Source: Pseudomonas sp. G34
GTDB lineage: Bacteria > Pseudomonadota > Gammaproteobacteria > Pseudomonadales > Pseudomonadaceae
DNA length: 64,000 nucleotides
Assembly: GCF_031119625.1 (NCBI RefSeq)
Contig: NZ_JAVHZV010000016.1
Coordinates: 1-64,000 of the forward strand
Direction of reading: 5' to 3'
Below are positions 17,108-26,160 of the stretch, piece after piece (the first letter of the stretch is position 1; each line of letters opens with the position of its first letter). Below the pieces are notes generated by a model. The model searched no databases. It saw only the letters and a program-made list of their open reading frames with translations, and had not been told where the DNA came from. A program made the translations under genes and the position numbers.

Positions 17108-18748
17108 ATGTCTTCAAGTATCGATCCACGCTTCTATTACCTGCACAACTTTCGCAAGGCCCTGGCCTGGATCGGCGACCGCCACGCCGACCTGCTCGAC
17201 GCCCGCGAGGAGGCCTTCCTGCGGGCCTTCGATGAGCTCGACTGGTCGGCCCAGGCCCTGCTGGTGCGCATGATCATGCGCAAGGGCGTGCACTTTCGCG
17301 CCAGCAAGCTGAACTACGAGGAAATCGGTTGCTGCCGCCAGGCCGCCGCGGCGCTGATCGCCAATGGCTGGGTGCTCGACGATGCGCCGCTGTCGCTCGA
17401 TACGTTGCTGGCGCTGCTGCGCAAGGACGAGATCATTGCCAGCTTCGCCCGCCAGCTCAGCGACCGCCGCGCCCGCAAGGACGAGCTGCTGGCCCAGCTC
17501 GCCGTGCACTTCGAGGACAGCCAGCCGTTCGCCAGTTGGTGCCCGACGCTCGACGACGCGCTTTACAGCCTGACCATCGACGACCTGAGCGAGCGCCTGC
17601 GCCTGATGTTCTTCGGCAACCTGCGCCAGGAATGGTCGGAGTTCGTGCTCGCCGACCTGGGTATCTTCCGCTACGAGCGGGTCGACTTCCCGGCGGACTC
17701 ACGGGCCCTGCGCTGCCGCGAGGACGTCGACGACTACCTGCACCTGCAGCGCTGCCGCGAGGCCTTCGAAGCCGGCGAGGTCAGCGCTGAGCTGCTCGCC
17801 GGTATCGACGCGCGCCGCTACGACAATCCCTATATCGCTGAGCGCCGCGCCAAACTGCTGTTTCGCATCGGCCAGCATCTGGAACGCTGCGCAGACTTCG
17901 ACCTGGCGCTGCAGGTGTACGCCAGCAGCGGTTATGGCGCCGCGCGACAACGGCGTATCCGCGTGCTGGAGCGCACCTTGCGCTACCAGGAAGCCCTCGA
18001 ACTGGCCAACCAGGCGATCAGCGAACCGAGCAGCGACGGCGAGTTGCAACTGGCCGAACGCGCACTGCTGCGGCTGTCCCGACAGCTGGGTCTGCCTGTG
18101 CCAAAACGCAGCAAAGCAGCGGCACCCGCGCGCCTGGATCTGCAGCTGCGCAAAGCCCCCATGCTGGCGGTCGAACAGCTGGTGCAACAGCACCTGCAGT
18201 GCCTTGAGGCGCCGGTGCATTACGTCGAGAACACGCTGATCTGCAGCCTGTTCGGCCTGCTCTGCTGGCGGGCGATATTCGCCGCCGTGCCTGGCGCGTT
18301 CTTCCACCCGTTCCAGCATGGCCCGGCAGACCTGCTTACCGCCGAGTTCTATGGGCGGCGCCGCGCGCTGTTCGCCGAGTGCCTCGCGCAACTCGAGGAT
18401 GAGCGCTACCGCGACAGCATTCGCCAGACCTACCGCGACAAGTTCGGCATCCAGTCGCCGTTCGTGCATTGGGGCGTGCTCAGCGAAACCCTGCTCGAAC
18501 AGGCGCTGGACTGCCTGCCGGCGGCGCACCTGCAAGCCTGGTTTCGCCGCCTGCTCGGTGATATCCAGGCCAATCGCTCAGGCATGCCGGACCTGATCCA
18601 GTTCTGGCCCGAGGAAAAGCGCTACCGGATGATCGAAGTGAAAGGCCCTGGCGATCGCCTGCAGGACAACCAGCGCCGCTGGCTGGCGTTCTGCGCCGAG
18701 CATGGCATGCCGGTAGACGTCTGCTACGTGCAATGGGCCGAGGCGTGA
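17108..18748 (+). CDS. FAN1-type VRR-NUC structure-specific nuclease
   Basis: A 546-residue homologue of Fanconi-associated nuclease 1, which cuts branched DNA near interstrand crosslinks. The C-terminal VRR-NUC domain has the metal-binding triad Asp495 (GMPDLIQFW), Glu510 and Lys512 (IEVKGPGD), with the same 15- and 2-residue spacing as Asp960/Glu975/Lys977 in human FAN1; the additional Glu lies in the TAEFYGRR segment. The N-terminal half is helical, with a winged-helix-like and TPR-like layout. The length is close to the crystallised P. aeruginosa protein. Start ATG 17108 follows the LexA box. It overlaps the helicase gene by 4 bases (GTGA), so they are coupled. Confidence 0.93.
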   Translation: MSSSIDPRFYYLHNFRKALAWIGDRHADLLDAREEAFLRAFDELDWSAQALLVRMIMRKGVHFRASKLNYEEIGCCRQAAAALIANGWVLDDAPLSLDTLLALLRKDEIIASFARQLSDRRARKDELLAQLAVHFEDSQPFASWCPTLDDALYSLTIDDLSERLRLMFFGNLRQEWSEFVLADLGIFRYERVDFPADSRALRCREDVDDYLHLQRCREAFEAGEVSAELLAGIDARRYDNPYIAERRAKLLFRIGQHLERCADFDLALQVYASSGYGAARQRRIRVLERTLRYQEALELANQAISEPSSDGELQLAERALLRLSRQLGLPVPKRSKAAAPARLDLQLRKAPMLAVEQLVQQHLQCLEAPVHYVENTLICSLFGLLCWRAIFAAVPGAFFHPFQHGPADLLTAEFYGRRRALFAECLAQLEDERYRDSIRQTYRDKFGIQSPFVHWGVLSETLLEQALDCLPAAHLQAWFRRLLGDIQANRSGMPDLIQFWPEEKRYRMIEVKGPGDRLQDNQRRWLAFCAEHGMPVDVCYVQWAEA

Positions 18749-21120
18749 GCTATCGCGTGGCGGTGCGCGCCCTGTGCGAGTTCACCGCCAAGTGCGGCGA
18801 CCTCGACCTGCGCTTTACGCCCTCGCCCACCGCCCAGGAGGGCATGGCCGGGCATGCCACGGTGGTCGCCCGGCGCGGCGAGGGTTACCAAGCCGAGGTG
18901 CCGCTGGCGGGTGAATTCGCCTCGTTGCAGGTACGCGGCCGGGCCGACGGCTTCGATCCGCTGAGCAACCTGCTCGAGGAGATAAAGACCCACCGCGGCG
19001 ACATCAGCCGCATCCCGGAAAACCACCGGCAGCTGCACTGGGCCCAGGCGCGAGTCTACGGCTGGCTGCTCTGCCAGAGCCGCGATCTGCAGCAGATCGA
19101 CCTCGCCGTGGTGTACTTCAACGTGCTCACCCAGAAGGAAAGCGTGTTCCGCGAAACCCGCACGGCTGCCGAGCTGCAGGCATTCTTCGAGGAACTGTGC
19201 CGGCGCTTCATCACCTGGGCCGAGCAGGAGCAGGCGCACCGCCTGCGCCGCGATGCCGCGCTGGCCGAGCTGCGCTTTCCCCACGCCGAATTTCGCCTTG
19301 GTCAGCGGCAGCTGGCCGAAGCCGTTTACCGTGCGGCGCGCGATGGCCATTGCCTGATGGCCCAGGCCACCACCGGCATCGGCAAGACCCTGGGCACCCT
19401 GTTTCCCCAGTTCAAGGCATTCCCGGAGAACCAGCTGGATCGGCTGTTCTTCCTGACCGCCAAGACCCCGGGCCGGCAACTGGCGCTGCATGCGCTGGCT
19501 ATTCTGCGCGGCGAAACCCTGCCGCTGCGCGTGCTGGAGCATGTGGCGCGGGACAAGGCCTGCGAGCACCCGGACAAGGCCTGCCATGGCGAGTCCTGCC
19601 CGCTCGCTCGCGGCTTCTACGACCGCCTGCCCGCCGCGCGCCAGGCCGCGGTCGAGCGCATCTGGCTGGACCAGGCCGCGGTACGCGAGATCGCCCTGCA
19701 GCACGAGGTCTGCCCCTACTACCTGAGCCAGGAGCTGACCCGCTGGGCCGATGTGGTGGTGTGCGATTACAACTATTACTTCGACCTCAGCGCCCTGCTC
19801 TACAGCCTCACGCTGATCAACGAGTGGCGGGTGACGCTGTTGGTCGACGAAGCCCACAACCTGATCGAACGGGCCCGGCGCATGTACAGCGCCGAGCTCG
19901 ACCAGGCGCGCTTCGAGGCCATGCGCAGCAACGCGCCCAAGGGCCTGAATGCGGTGCTGACGCGCATCAGCCGCCACTGGAAGCAATTGCACAAAGAGCA
20001 GAGCAAGGAGTACCAGACCTACCCGCAGCCGCCGGATCTGCTACTCCTGTCGTTGCAGAAGGCGGTCAGCGCGCTCACCGATCACCTGACCGACCAACCC
20101 ACCGGCAACGATGGCGAGCTGCTGCAGTTCTACCTCGATGCCATGGCCTTCTGTCGCCTGGCCGAAGCCTTCGGGCCCCATTCGCTGTTCGATATCAGCC
20201 GCAAGCAAGACCTGCGCGGGCGCAGCCATTCGGTACTGTGCCTGCGCAATATCGTGCCGGCGCCGTTTCTCGCGCCGCGCTTCGAAGACAGCCACAGCAC
20301 CACCCTGTTTTCCGCCACCCTGAGCCCGGCGCGCTATTACGCCGACCTGCTCGGCTTGCCCGAGGCGACGCCCTGGGTGGATGTCGAATCCCCCTTCCAG
20401 GCCGCGCAACTGCAGGTGCAGGCAGTCAGCAACCTGTCGACCCGCTACCAGCACCGCGAACGCTCCCTGGCGCCCATCGTCGCGCTGATGACGCGGCAAT
20501 TCAGCGAGCGCCCGGGCAACTACCTGGCGTTCTTTAGCAGCTACGCCTACCTGCAACAGGTGCTGGAGCTGTTCGACCGTGAGCATCCGCAGCTCGAACG
20601 CTGGGTACAGGCGCGGCAGATGGACGAGGCCGAGCGCCAGCAGTTTCTCGAGCGTTTCAAGCCCGGCGGCAGGGGCATCGGCTTCGCGGTGCTCGGCGGC
20701 GTGTTCGGCGAAGGCATCGACCTGCCGGGCGATCGACTGATCGGCGCCTTCATCGCCACCCTGGGGCTGCCGCAGATCAACCCGATCAACGAGCAGATCA
20801 AGCTGCGCATGGCCGAGATGTTCGGCAGCGGCTACGACTACACCTACCTGTACCCCGGCCTGCAAAAGGTCGTGCAGGCCGCCGGCCGGGTGATTCGCAC
20901 CCCCCAGGACAGCGGCGTGGTGCACCTGATGGACGACCGCTTCACCCTGCCCGAAGTACGCGCCCTGCTACCGGGCTGGTGGCAGGTGGAGCGCAGTCGG
21001 GTGCCGGAAACACCCATGCTGGCGCCCCTGGTGCGCAGGCCGCCAGCGGTGCAACAGCCAACGCCCGCCGAACCCCTGCCCGCCCTTACCCAGCGCGGTC
21101 TTTTCGACCCGCCAGGCTGA
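18745..21120 (+). CDS. DinG/XPD-like Fe-S helicase with N-terminal PD-(D/E)XK nuclease domain
   Basis: About 791 residues. The N-terminal part carries a RecB/Cas4-type nuclease signature (GRADG with Asp68, EEIKT with Glu79 and Lys81, then HWAQARVYGWLL). A superfamily 2 helicase follows: Walker A in ATTGIGKT (residues 208-215), DEAH at 368-371, and four cysteines at 273, 280, 285 and 323 spaced like the Fe-S cluster of XPD/DinG. The C-terminal VQAAGRVIRT is motif VI. I choose GTG 18745, overlapping the FAN1 stop, over ATG 18733. In an operon behind a LexA box it likely unwinds and trims crosslinked or stalled-fork DNA together with FAN1. Confidence 0.92.
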   Translation: MSYRVAVRALCEFTAKCGDLDLRFTPSPTAQEGMAGHATVVARRGEGYQAEVPLAGEFASLQVRGRADGFDPLSNLLEEIKTHRGDISRIPENHRQLHWAQARVYGWLLCQSRDLQQIDLAVVYFNVLTQKESVFRETRTAAELQAFFEELCRRFITWAEQEQAHRLRRDAALAELRFPHAEFRLGQRQLAEAVYRAARDGHCLMAQATTGIGKTLGTLFPQFKAFPENQLDRLFFLTAKTPGRQLALHALAILRGETLPLRVLEHVARDKACEHPDKACHGESCPLARGFYDRLPAARQAAVERIWLDQAAVREIALQHEVCPYYLSQELTRWADVVVCDYNYYFDLSALLYSLTLINEWRVTLLVDEAHNLIERARRMYSAELDQARFEAMRSNAPKGLNAVLTRISRHWKQLHKEQSKEYQTYPQPPDLLLLSLQKAVSALTDHLTDQPTGNDGELLQFYLDAMAFCRLAEAFGPHSLFDISRKQDLRGRSHSVLCLRNIVPAPFLAPRFEDSHSTTLFSATLSPARYYADLLGLPEATPWVDVESPFQAAQLQVQAVSNLSTRYQHRERSLAPIVALMTRQFSERPGNYLAFFSSYAYLQQVLELFDREHPQLERWVQARQMDEAERQQFLERFKPGGRGIGFAVLGGVFGEGIDLPGDRLIGAFIATLGLPQINPINEQIKLRMAEMFGSGYDYTYLYPGLQKVVQAAGRVIRTPQDSGVVHLMDDRFTLPEVRALLPGWWQVERSRVPETPMLAPLVRRPPAVQQPTPAEPLPALTQRGLFDPPG

Positions 21121-21273
21121 AAGACCAGCGGCAGCCCATTGCCGCCGGTGGCAAGGCGCTGCCTGTCACGCTTCAGCACTCTAAAAATATACTTACGTAT
21201 CAATCAGTTGTATTCACATGACGCGGTGGCACAAGCTTTGCTGAGCTACAAGCTCACGACAAGGAGGCCCGTC

Positions 21274-21804
21274 ATGAGCATCATCGGTTCGTTCAATCCC
21301 TACACGATGGCCACGGCCCTGCAGCGCAGCCGCGCCGAGGACCTGGACTTCAAGAAAAGCAGCGACGCCGCGCTGCTGGTCGAGCCCGGCAAGCCGCGGG
21401 AAAATCAGCAGGTCGCGCCGACGTTCAAAAGCGATGAGTCGAACGCCCACCAGCAGGCCTACGACGAAGCCTTCGCGCGGATGCTGGTCAACCTCAACAG
21501 CTCGGCCAGCCAGGCAAGCGAGAACAGCTCGCCGGGCGCGGAAGACATCGCCGCCGGTAACGAAGGCCAGGCCGCACCCAAGCCGAGCGCCGTCGATGAG
21601 TTCATGGCCTACATGGCCATGACGCCGGCTGAAAAGATGCGCGACAAGATCCTCAAGGAAGTCGGCATGACCGAGGAACAACTGGAGAACCTGCCGCCTG
21701 AGCAGCGCGCCGCCGCCGAGCGGGAAATCGCCGAGAAGATGCAGACCTTGCAGGAGCTCAAGGCCGCGCAGGATGAACCAGGCACCCTGCACGAACACGC
21801 CTGA
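21274..21804 (+). CDS. Conserved hypothetical protein, acidic and helical
   Basis: A 176-residue soluble protein starting at ATG 21274 behind AAGGAGG. I do not recognise a family. It begins MSIIGSFNPYTMATALQRS, has a low-complexity Ser/Ala/Asn-rich middle (residues about 70-105) and a C-terminal helix rich in Glu/Lys/Gln (EKMRDKILKEVGMTEEQLENL). No signal peptide or membrane segment. The strong ribosome site and the composition like its neighbours support expression. It is convergent with the carboxypeptidase gene, 1 base apart. Confidence 0.7.
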   Translation: MSIIGSFNPYTMATALQRSRAEDLDFKKSSDAALLVEPGKPRENQQVAPTFKSDESNAHQQAYDEAFARMLVNLNSSASQASENSSPGAEDIAAGNEGQAAPKPSAVDEFMAYMAMTPAEKMRDKILKEVGMTEEQLENLPPEQRAAAEREIAEKMQTLQELKAAQDEPGTLHEHA

Positions 21805-22935
21805 TCAGCGCAGACGATCGACCATCTTGCCAATCACGCCGAGCATGTCGGCAGCCAGCTTCTTCGAGCGCTGGCCGTTCCAGCCGGTCTGCGGGTTGGG
21901 GGTATCGTCATGGTCCTTGAACGGCATCTCCAAGGTGAATGACAGGCAGTCGAACGCCTCGCCAACCGCGTTGCAGGCCAGGTTGAGGTTGGCCTTGCCC
22001 GGTGCGCTGCGCGGGTAACCGAAGCGGGTCTGGAACTCGGCGCCGCTGTCCACAAGGCGCTGGCGAAACTCGCTCTCCAGTGCCTCCAGGCGCGGGGTGA
22101 AGCCGGGGTTGCCCTCGCAGCCGGCGGTGAACACGTGGGGAATTTCCTCGTCGCCATGGATATCCAGAAACAGGTCCACGCCAATCTCACGCATCGCCTG
22201 CTGCACGAACAACACCTCCGGGCTGCGCTCGGCGCTCGCCGACTGCCAGGCGCGGTTGAGATCCTGCCCCGCCGCATTGGTGCGCAAGTGGCCGCGGAAG
22301 GCGCCATCGGGGTTCATGTTCGCCACCAGGTACAGATCGGCCTGCTGCAGCAGCCCATCCAGCTCGCTATCGGCCGCATTGCCCAGACGCTCGATGATGC
22401 CCTCCATGAACCACTCGGCCATGTGCTCGCCCGGATGTTGCTGGGCGATGATCCACACCTTGCGCGTCGCACTGGCATGGCGATGCACGCGCAGCAGTTC
22501 GATATCGCGGCCCTCGATGCTGCGCCCGCTGGCCTGCAGCTCGACACCCGGCAAGGCCAGCGCCCTGGCGATCAGTGCGGCGTGGCGCTCACGGCTGTAG
22601 GGCTCGAAGTAGGCGAACCAGATCTGCTCGTGCTCAGGCGCCAGGCCGAAGTGCAGCGCGCCATTCTCGAAGCGACTCGGTACCCGGAACCAGGTCTGCT
22701 GATCGTAAGAGGCCGCCGCGTGGTAACCGGCCCAGGCGTGGCTGTAGGCGGACTGCCCGGCGTTGGTGATGCTGAAGTCGTGGCGCGCGCCCGGGGTCAG
22801 GCCGTCGACATGGAAATGAAACCACTGGAAGTGATCGCTGTTGAGATCCTTGCGCATGGCCAGCAGCACCTTGTGCGGGTCGCTGGCGTCCTGCACGAGG
22901 ATGTTGCCGCTGTCGAAATCCGAGCTGATCTTCAT
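21805..22935 (-). CDS. M14-type zinc carboxypeptidase (cytosolic carboxypeptidase-like)
   Basis: A 376-residue metallopeptidase with the bacterial M14_N beta-sandwich domain (residues about 1-125) followed by the carboxypeptidase domain. Zinc ligands His167 and Glu170 are in QQHPGEHMAEW, the third His in LFLDIHGDEE, and the catalytic Glu in SFTLEMPF. NPDGAFRGHLRTNAAGQDLNR is the substrate-binding stretch of the family. No signal peptide, so it acts in the cytosol; the closest known enzymes are the cytosolic carboxypeptidases. ATG 22935 is preferred to a longer frame without family resemblance. Confidence 0.9.
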   Translation of the reverse strand: MKISSDFDSGNILVQDASDPHKVLLAMRKDLNSDHFQWFHFHVDGLTPGARHDFSITNAGQSAYSHAWAGYHAAASYDQQTWFRVPSRFENGALHFGLAPEHEQIWFAYFEPYSRERHAALIARALALPGVELQASGRSIEGRDIELLRVHRHASATRKVWIIAQQHPGEHMAEWFMEGIIERLGNAADSELDGLLQQADLYLVANMNPDGAFRGHLRTNAAGQDLNRAWQSASAERSPEVLFVQQAMREIGVDLFLDIHGDEEIPHVFTAGCEGNPGFTPRLEALESEFRQRLVDSGAEFQTRFGYPRSAPGKANLNLACNAVGEAFDCLSFTLEMPFKDHDDTPNPQTGWNGQRSKKLAADMLGVIGKMVDRLR

Positions 22936-23075
22936 GGCTGTTCTCGTTGCTATGGTCACGGTGGCGGCAGCATCGCAGTTTCCCGACGCCGAGGAAATGC
23001 ACAGGCGACGATTGCAGCGCGCGGTGCTGCAGCTCACACTGGCGCCTCACTTTTTCGCTGATAGCCGGAGCCGCC

Positions 23076-23471
23076 GTGTCCCTAGTCGATGATCAACAAC
23101 GCCAGCGCGTGCTGGACGCCACCGAGTCGCTGGACTGCACGGTGTACCGCCCCGATGAAGACGATCTGGATGCCGAAGAACAGGACATGGGCGACGCCAA
23201 GGTGCTGTTCACCGGCCCATTCGAGACCCCGCAAGACTGGGACGCCGCCGAGCGCGATGACTACTTCGACGGCATCGATCCGGCGCTGTTCTTCACCGCG
23301 CTGATCGCCTGCGAAGCCAAGCCCGGCTCCAAGGCCTTCTTCACGCCCCAGCCCGGCGACCTGCTGGCCGCCATGAACGCCGGCAAGGTGGAGATGTACT
23401 TCGTTTGCGAGCGCCTGGATGACGAGAATGGCAGCAGTTACGTGCTGATTCGTGACGAAGAGATCGATTGA
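23076..23471 (+). CDS. Conserved hypothetical acidic protein
   Basis: A 131-residue protein starting at GTG 23076 (GGAG 5 bases upstream). It is very rich in Asp and Glu (DEDDLDAEEQDMGD; DDENGSSYVLIRDEEID) with no membrane segment or signal peptide. No family is recognised. Codon use resembles its neighbours. It is divergent from the carboxypeptidase gene, sharing a 140-base upstream region, and is followed by repeat element B. Confidence 0.65.
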   Translation: MSLVDDQQRQRVLDATESLDCTVYRPDEDDLDAEEQDMGDAKVLFTGPFETPQDWDAAERDDYFDGIDPALFFTALIACEAKPGSKAFFTPQPGDLLAAMNAGKVEMYFVCERLDDENGSSYVLIRDEEID

Positions 23472-23525
23472 GTCGGGCGTATGGCACGAAAAAAGGTTCT
23501 TCGCAAGATCTCGGGGGCGCCAGTC

Positions 23526-24266
23526 TTGGCACCGGACTGGCAAATCGGTGTGTCGTGTCGTTAGGTGTTTAGACGCCACTGCGTTGTGTGCAGAAGCTCC
23601 CTGTTTCGCCCCCTCGGGCGACTCACTTTTCTTTGAAGTGCGCAAAGAAAAGTAAGCAAAAGAAAGCGCACCCCATCATCCGGCCCCGACTGCGTCGGGG
23701 TTCGTTCGCTCCATCGTCGCTCCGAGGGTCGGCTTACAAGGGCCATCCCTGGCCCTTTAAGCCTCTCGCGGCATCCATGCCGCTCGCCCCTCTACGCAAC
23801 GATTCCACTCACCCTCCTGAAGGGGACATTCGCGCGCCTGCACGAACGGGGCTTGCGGGATGTAGCCTATAGTTGCATCCAGGTCAGCCCCAGGGCTGAC
23901 CCCATGCTCAAGCGCACAAAGCTCCGTGAATTGCCTCCGGTTCAGCGGACGGGCAGAGCCCCTCCAGGAGGGCGAACGCAATCGTCGTGGAAGAGGTTGA
24001 GCGGCATGGATGCCGCGAGAGCCGCGATGGGCCATGGATGGCCCTTCGCGGCGGGCCTCTGGAACGGCGATGGAGTGAGCGAACCCCGGCGTAGCCGGGG
24101 CCGGATGATCGGGCGGAGGGTTTTGGTTACTTTTGCCCGCAAAAGTGACTCGCCCGGAGGGCGAAACCGGAGACGTCAGTAGAACGTAGATAAGCAGATA
24201 AGCAGATAAGCAGCTTGAGCGCGGAAAACACCCGCGCACTCACACAAACTTGCCAGTCCGGTGTCA
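23526..24266. repeat. Repeat element B: full-length composite of two opposed hairpin modules with terminal inverted repeats
   Basis: About 740 bp bounded by ACCGGACTGGCAA (23531-23543) and TTGCCAGTCCGGT (24250-24262). It is the reverse complement of element A plus an extra about 180 bp. Module B1 (about 23602-23834) and module B2 (about 23946-24170) carry the same ordered hairpins but point in opposite directions, around a core with GTCAGCCC/GGGCTGAC. Examples are the CCCCGAC/GTCGGGG stem at 23684-23700 and CCCCGGC/GCCGGGG at 24084-24100. A triplicated 8-mer GATAAGCA lies at 24189-24212. No protein-coding gene is supported and no transposase is present. Confidence 0.87.
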
Positions 24267-24300
24267 CCCCGCCTGCTCCCCCAAACTCTGCGAAACACAA

Positions 24301-24326
24301 AAAACGGGCCCCGATGGGCCCGTTTT
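24301..24326 (-). terminator. Rho-independent terminator after ahpF
   Basis: AAAACGGGCCC (24301-24311) pairs with GGGCCCGTTTT (24316-24326) around CGAT. It is symmetrical, so it can stop transcription from either side, and lies 17 bases past the ahpF stop. Confidence 0.85.
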
Positions 24327-24342
24327 CATGTGCAGCAGTGGA

Positions 24343-25896
24343 TCAGCTACGGATCAGATGATCGAACGCACTCAGCGAAGCCTTGGCGCCCTCGCCCACG
24401 GCGATGACGATCTGCTTGTACGGCACGGTGGTCACGTCGCCGGCGGCGAAGATGCCGGGCAGCGAGGTTTCGCCACGGGCGTCGACGATGATCTCGCCAC
24501 GGTCCGACAGCTCCACCGAGCCCTTGAGCCACTCGGAGTTGGGCAGCAGGCCGATCTGCACGAAGATGCCTTCCAGCTCTACCGGGACGAACGCATCGGA
24601 GTTGCGATCCTTGTAGACCAGGCCGGTGACCTTCTGGCCGTCGCCTTTCACTTCGCTGGTCAGGGCGCTGGTGATCACCTTGACGTTGGGCAGGCTGTAG
24701 AGCTTTTTCTGCAGCACGGCGTCAGCACGCAGCTTGCTGTCGTACTCGAGCAGGGTGACTTCGGAGACGATGCCGGCCAGGTCGATGGCCGCTTCCACGC
24801 CGGAGTTGCCCCCGCCGACCACCGCTACGCGCTTGCCCTTGAACAGCGGGCCATCGCAGTGCGGGCAGTAGGCCACGCCCTTGTTGCGGTATTCCTGCTC
24901 GCCCGGCACGTTCATCTCTCTCCAGCGTGCGCCGGTGGACAGAATCACCGTCTTGGCTTTCAGGCTGGCGCCGCTCTCGAACTTCACTTCATGCAGGCCG
25001 CCAGCGCTGGACGCCGGAATCAGCGCGCTGGCGCGCTGCAGGTTCATGATGTCGACTTCGTACTGCTTGACGTGTTCTTCCAGGGCGCGGGCCAGTTTCG
25101 GGCCTTCGGTTTCCTGCACCGAGATGAAGTTCTCGATGGCCATGGTGTCGAGCACCTGACCGCCGAAACGCTCGGCGGCCACACCGGTGCGAATACCTTT
25201 ACGGGCTGCGTAAATGGCTGCCGCAGCGCCAGCCGGGCCACCCCCGATGACCAGCACGTCGAAAGCGTCCTTGGCGTTGAGCTTCTCGGCATCACGGGCC
25301 GAAGCACCGGTGTCGATCTTGGCGAGAATCTGCTCGGCATCCATGCGGCCCTGGCCGAACAGTTCGCCGTTCAGGTAGATGCTCGGCACCGACATGATCT
25401 GCCGGGACTCGACCTCATCCTGGAACAGTGCACCGTCGATGGCGACGTGGCGGATGTTCGGGTTGAGCACGGCCATCAGGTTCAGCGCCTGGACCACGTC
25501 CGGGCAGTTCTGGCAGGACAGCGAGAAGTAGGTCTCGAAGTTGAATTCGCCTTCGAGGTTCTGGATCTGCTCGATCACTTCAGCCGCCAGCTTCGACGGG
25601 TGGCCACCGACTTGCAGCAGGGCCAGCACCAGCGAGGTGAATTCGTGGCCCATCGGCAGGCCGGCGAAGCGCAGGCTGATGTTGCCGTTCGGGCGATTGA
25701 GGGCGAACGACGGCTTGCGGGCATCGTTGCCATCGGTCTTCAGGGTGATCTTGTCGGTCAGGCTGACGATATCGTCGAGCAGGCCTTTGAGCTCCTGAGA
25801 TTTGTCGCTGTCATCGAGGGACGCGACGATCTCGAACGGCTGGCTGACCTTTTCCAGGTACGCCTTCAACTGGGATTTAAGGGTTGCGTCCAACAT
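24343..25896 (-). CDS. ahpF: Alkyl hydroperoxide reductase subunit F
   Basis: A 517-residue NADH-dependent disulfide reductase that re-reduces AhpC. The N-terminal tandem thioredoxin-like part has the redox pair Cys128/Cys131 (SCQNCPDV); the C-terminal thioredoxin-reductase-like part has the FAD site [10 protein letters not shown], the CPHCDG disulfide centre, the NADH site [10 protein letters not shown] and the closing [10 protein letters not shown]. Length matches the family. It lies downstream of ahpC in the same direction with 264 bases between that hold a terminator and a palindromic repeat, so it probably also has its own promoter. Confidence 0.97.
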   Translation of the reverse strand: MLDATLKSQLKAYLEKVSQPFEIVASLDDSDKSQELKGLLDDIVSLTDKITLKTDGNDARKPSFALNRPNGNISLRFAGLPMGHEFTSLVLALLQVGGHPSKLAAEVIEQIQNLEGEFNFETYFSLSCQNCPDVVQALNLMAVLNPNIRHVAIDGALFQDEVESRQIMSVPSIYLNGELFGQGRMDAEQILAKIDTGASARDAEKLNAKDAFDVLVIGGGPAGAAAAIYAARKGIRTGVAAERFGGQVLDTMAIENFISVQETEGPKLARALEEHVKQYEVDIMNLQRASALIPASSAGGLHEVKFESGASLKAKTVILSTGARWREMNVPGEQEYRNKGVAYCPHCDGPLFKGKRVAVVGGGNSGVEAAIDLAGIVSEVTLLEYDSKLRADAVLQKKLYSLPNVKVITSALTSEVKGDGQKVTGLVYKDRNSDAFVPVELEGIFVQIGLLPNSEWLKGSVELSDRGEIIVDARGETSLPGIFAAGDVTTVPYKQIVIAVGEGAKASLSAFDHLIRS

Positions 25897-25928
25897 ATAC
25901 GGGTCCTCAATGACAAAATTCGGGCAAT

Positions 25929-25959
25929 AAAACGCCCGGACGGGTTACGCCCGGGCGTT
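25929..25959 (-). terminator. Rho-independent terminator downstream of ahpC
   Basis: On the minus strand AACGCCCGG (from 25959) pairs with CCGGGCGTT ending at 25931, followed by TTATT. It lies between the palindromic element at 26004-26152 and ahpF. Confidence 0.75.
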
Positions 25960-26003
25960 CGGGCACCTTTAAAGCCTGTTGGCTTGTAGGTGGAAAATGG
26001 GAT

Positions 26004-26152
26004 GTAGCGCGTCGCGAGCGACGGCAGTGCGAGGCGAAATCAGGCGAGGGCCGGTCGGAGTCGCGGGCGACTTTACGAGCTGTAAATGAGCAGCCCGTCC
26101 TAGGCGGCCCCACCTGATTTCAACGAAACAATGCCTAGCGCAGTAGCGCTAC
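26004..26152. repeat. Palindromic repeat element E (about 150 bp), after ahpC
   Basis: A 149-bp element ending in GTAGCGC (26004-26010) and GCGCTAC (26146-26152). It shares with the 154-bp element at 57954-58107 the blocks GCGAGCGA, a TTTACG...TGTAAATGAGCA hairpin and AGCGCAGTAG in the same order. It begins 8 bases past the ahpC stop and lies before the terminator. Confidence 0.7.
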
Positions 26153-26160
26153 GCCCATTT

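Noticed and set aside
24189..24212. Tandem 8-mers as a CRISPR-like array
   Set aside because: The units abut with no spacers and occur three times only, inside a mobile-type repeat.
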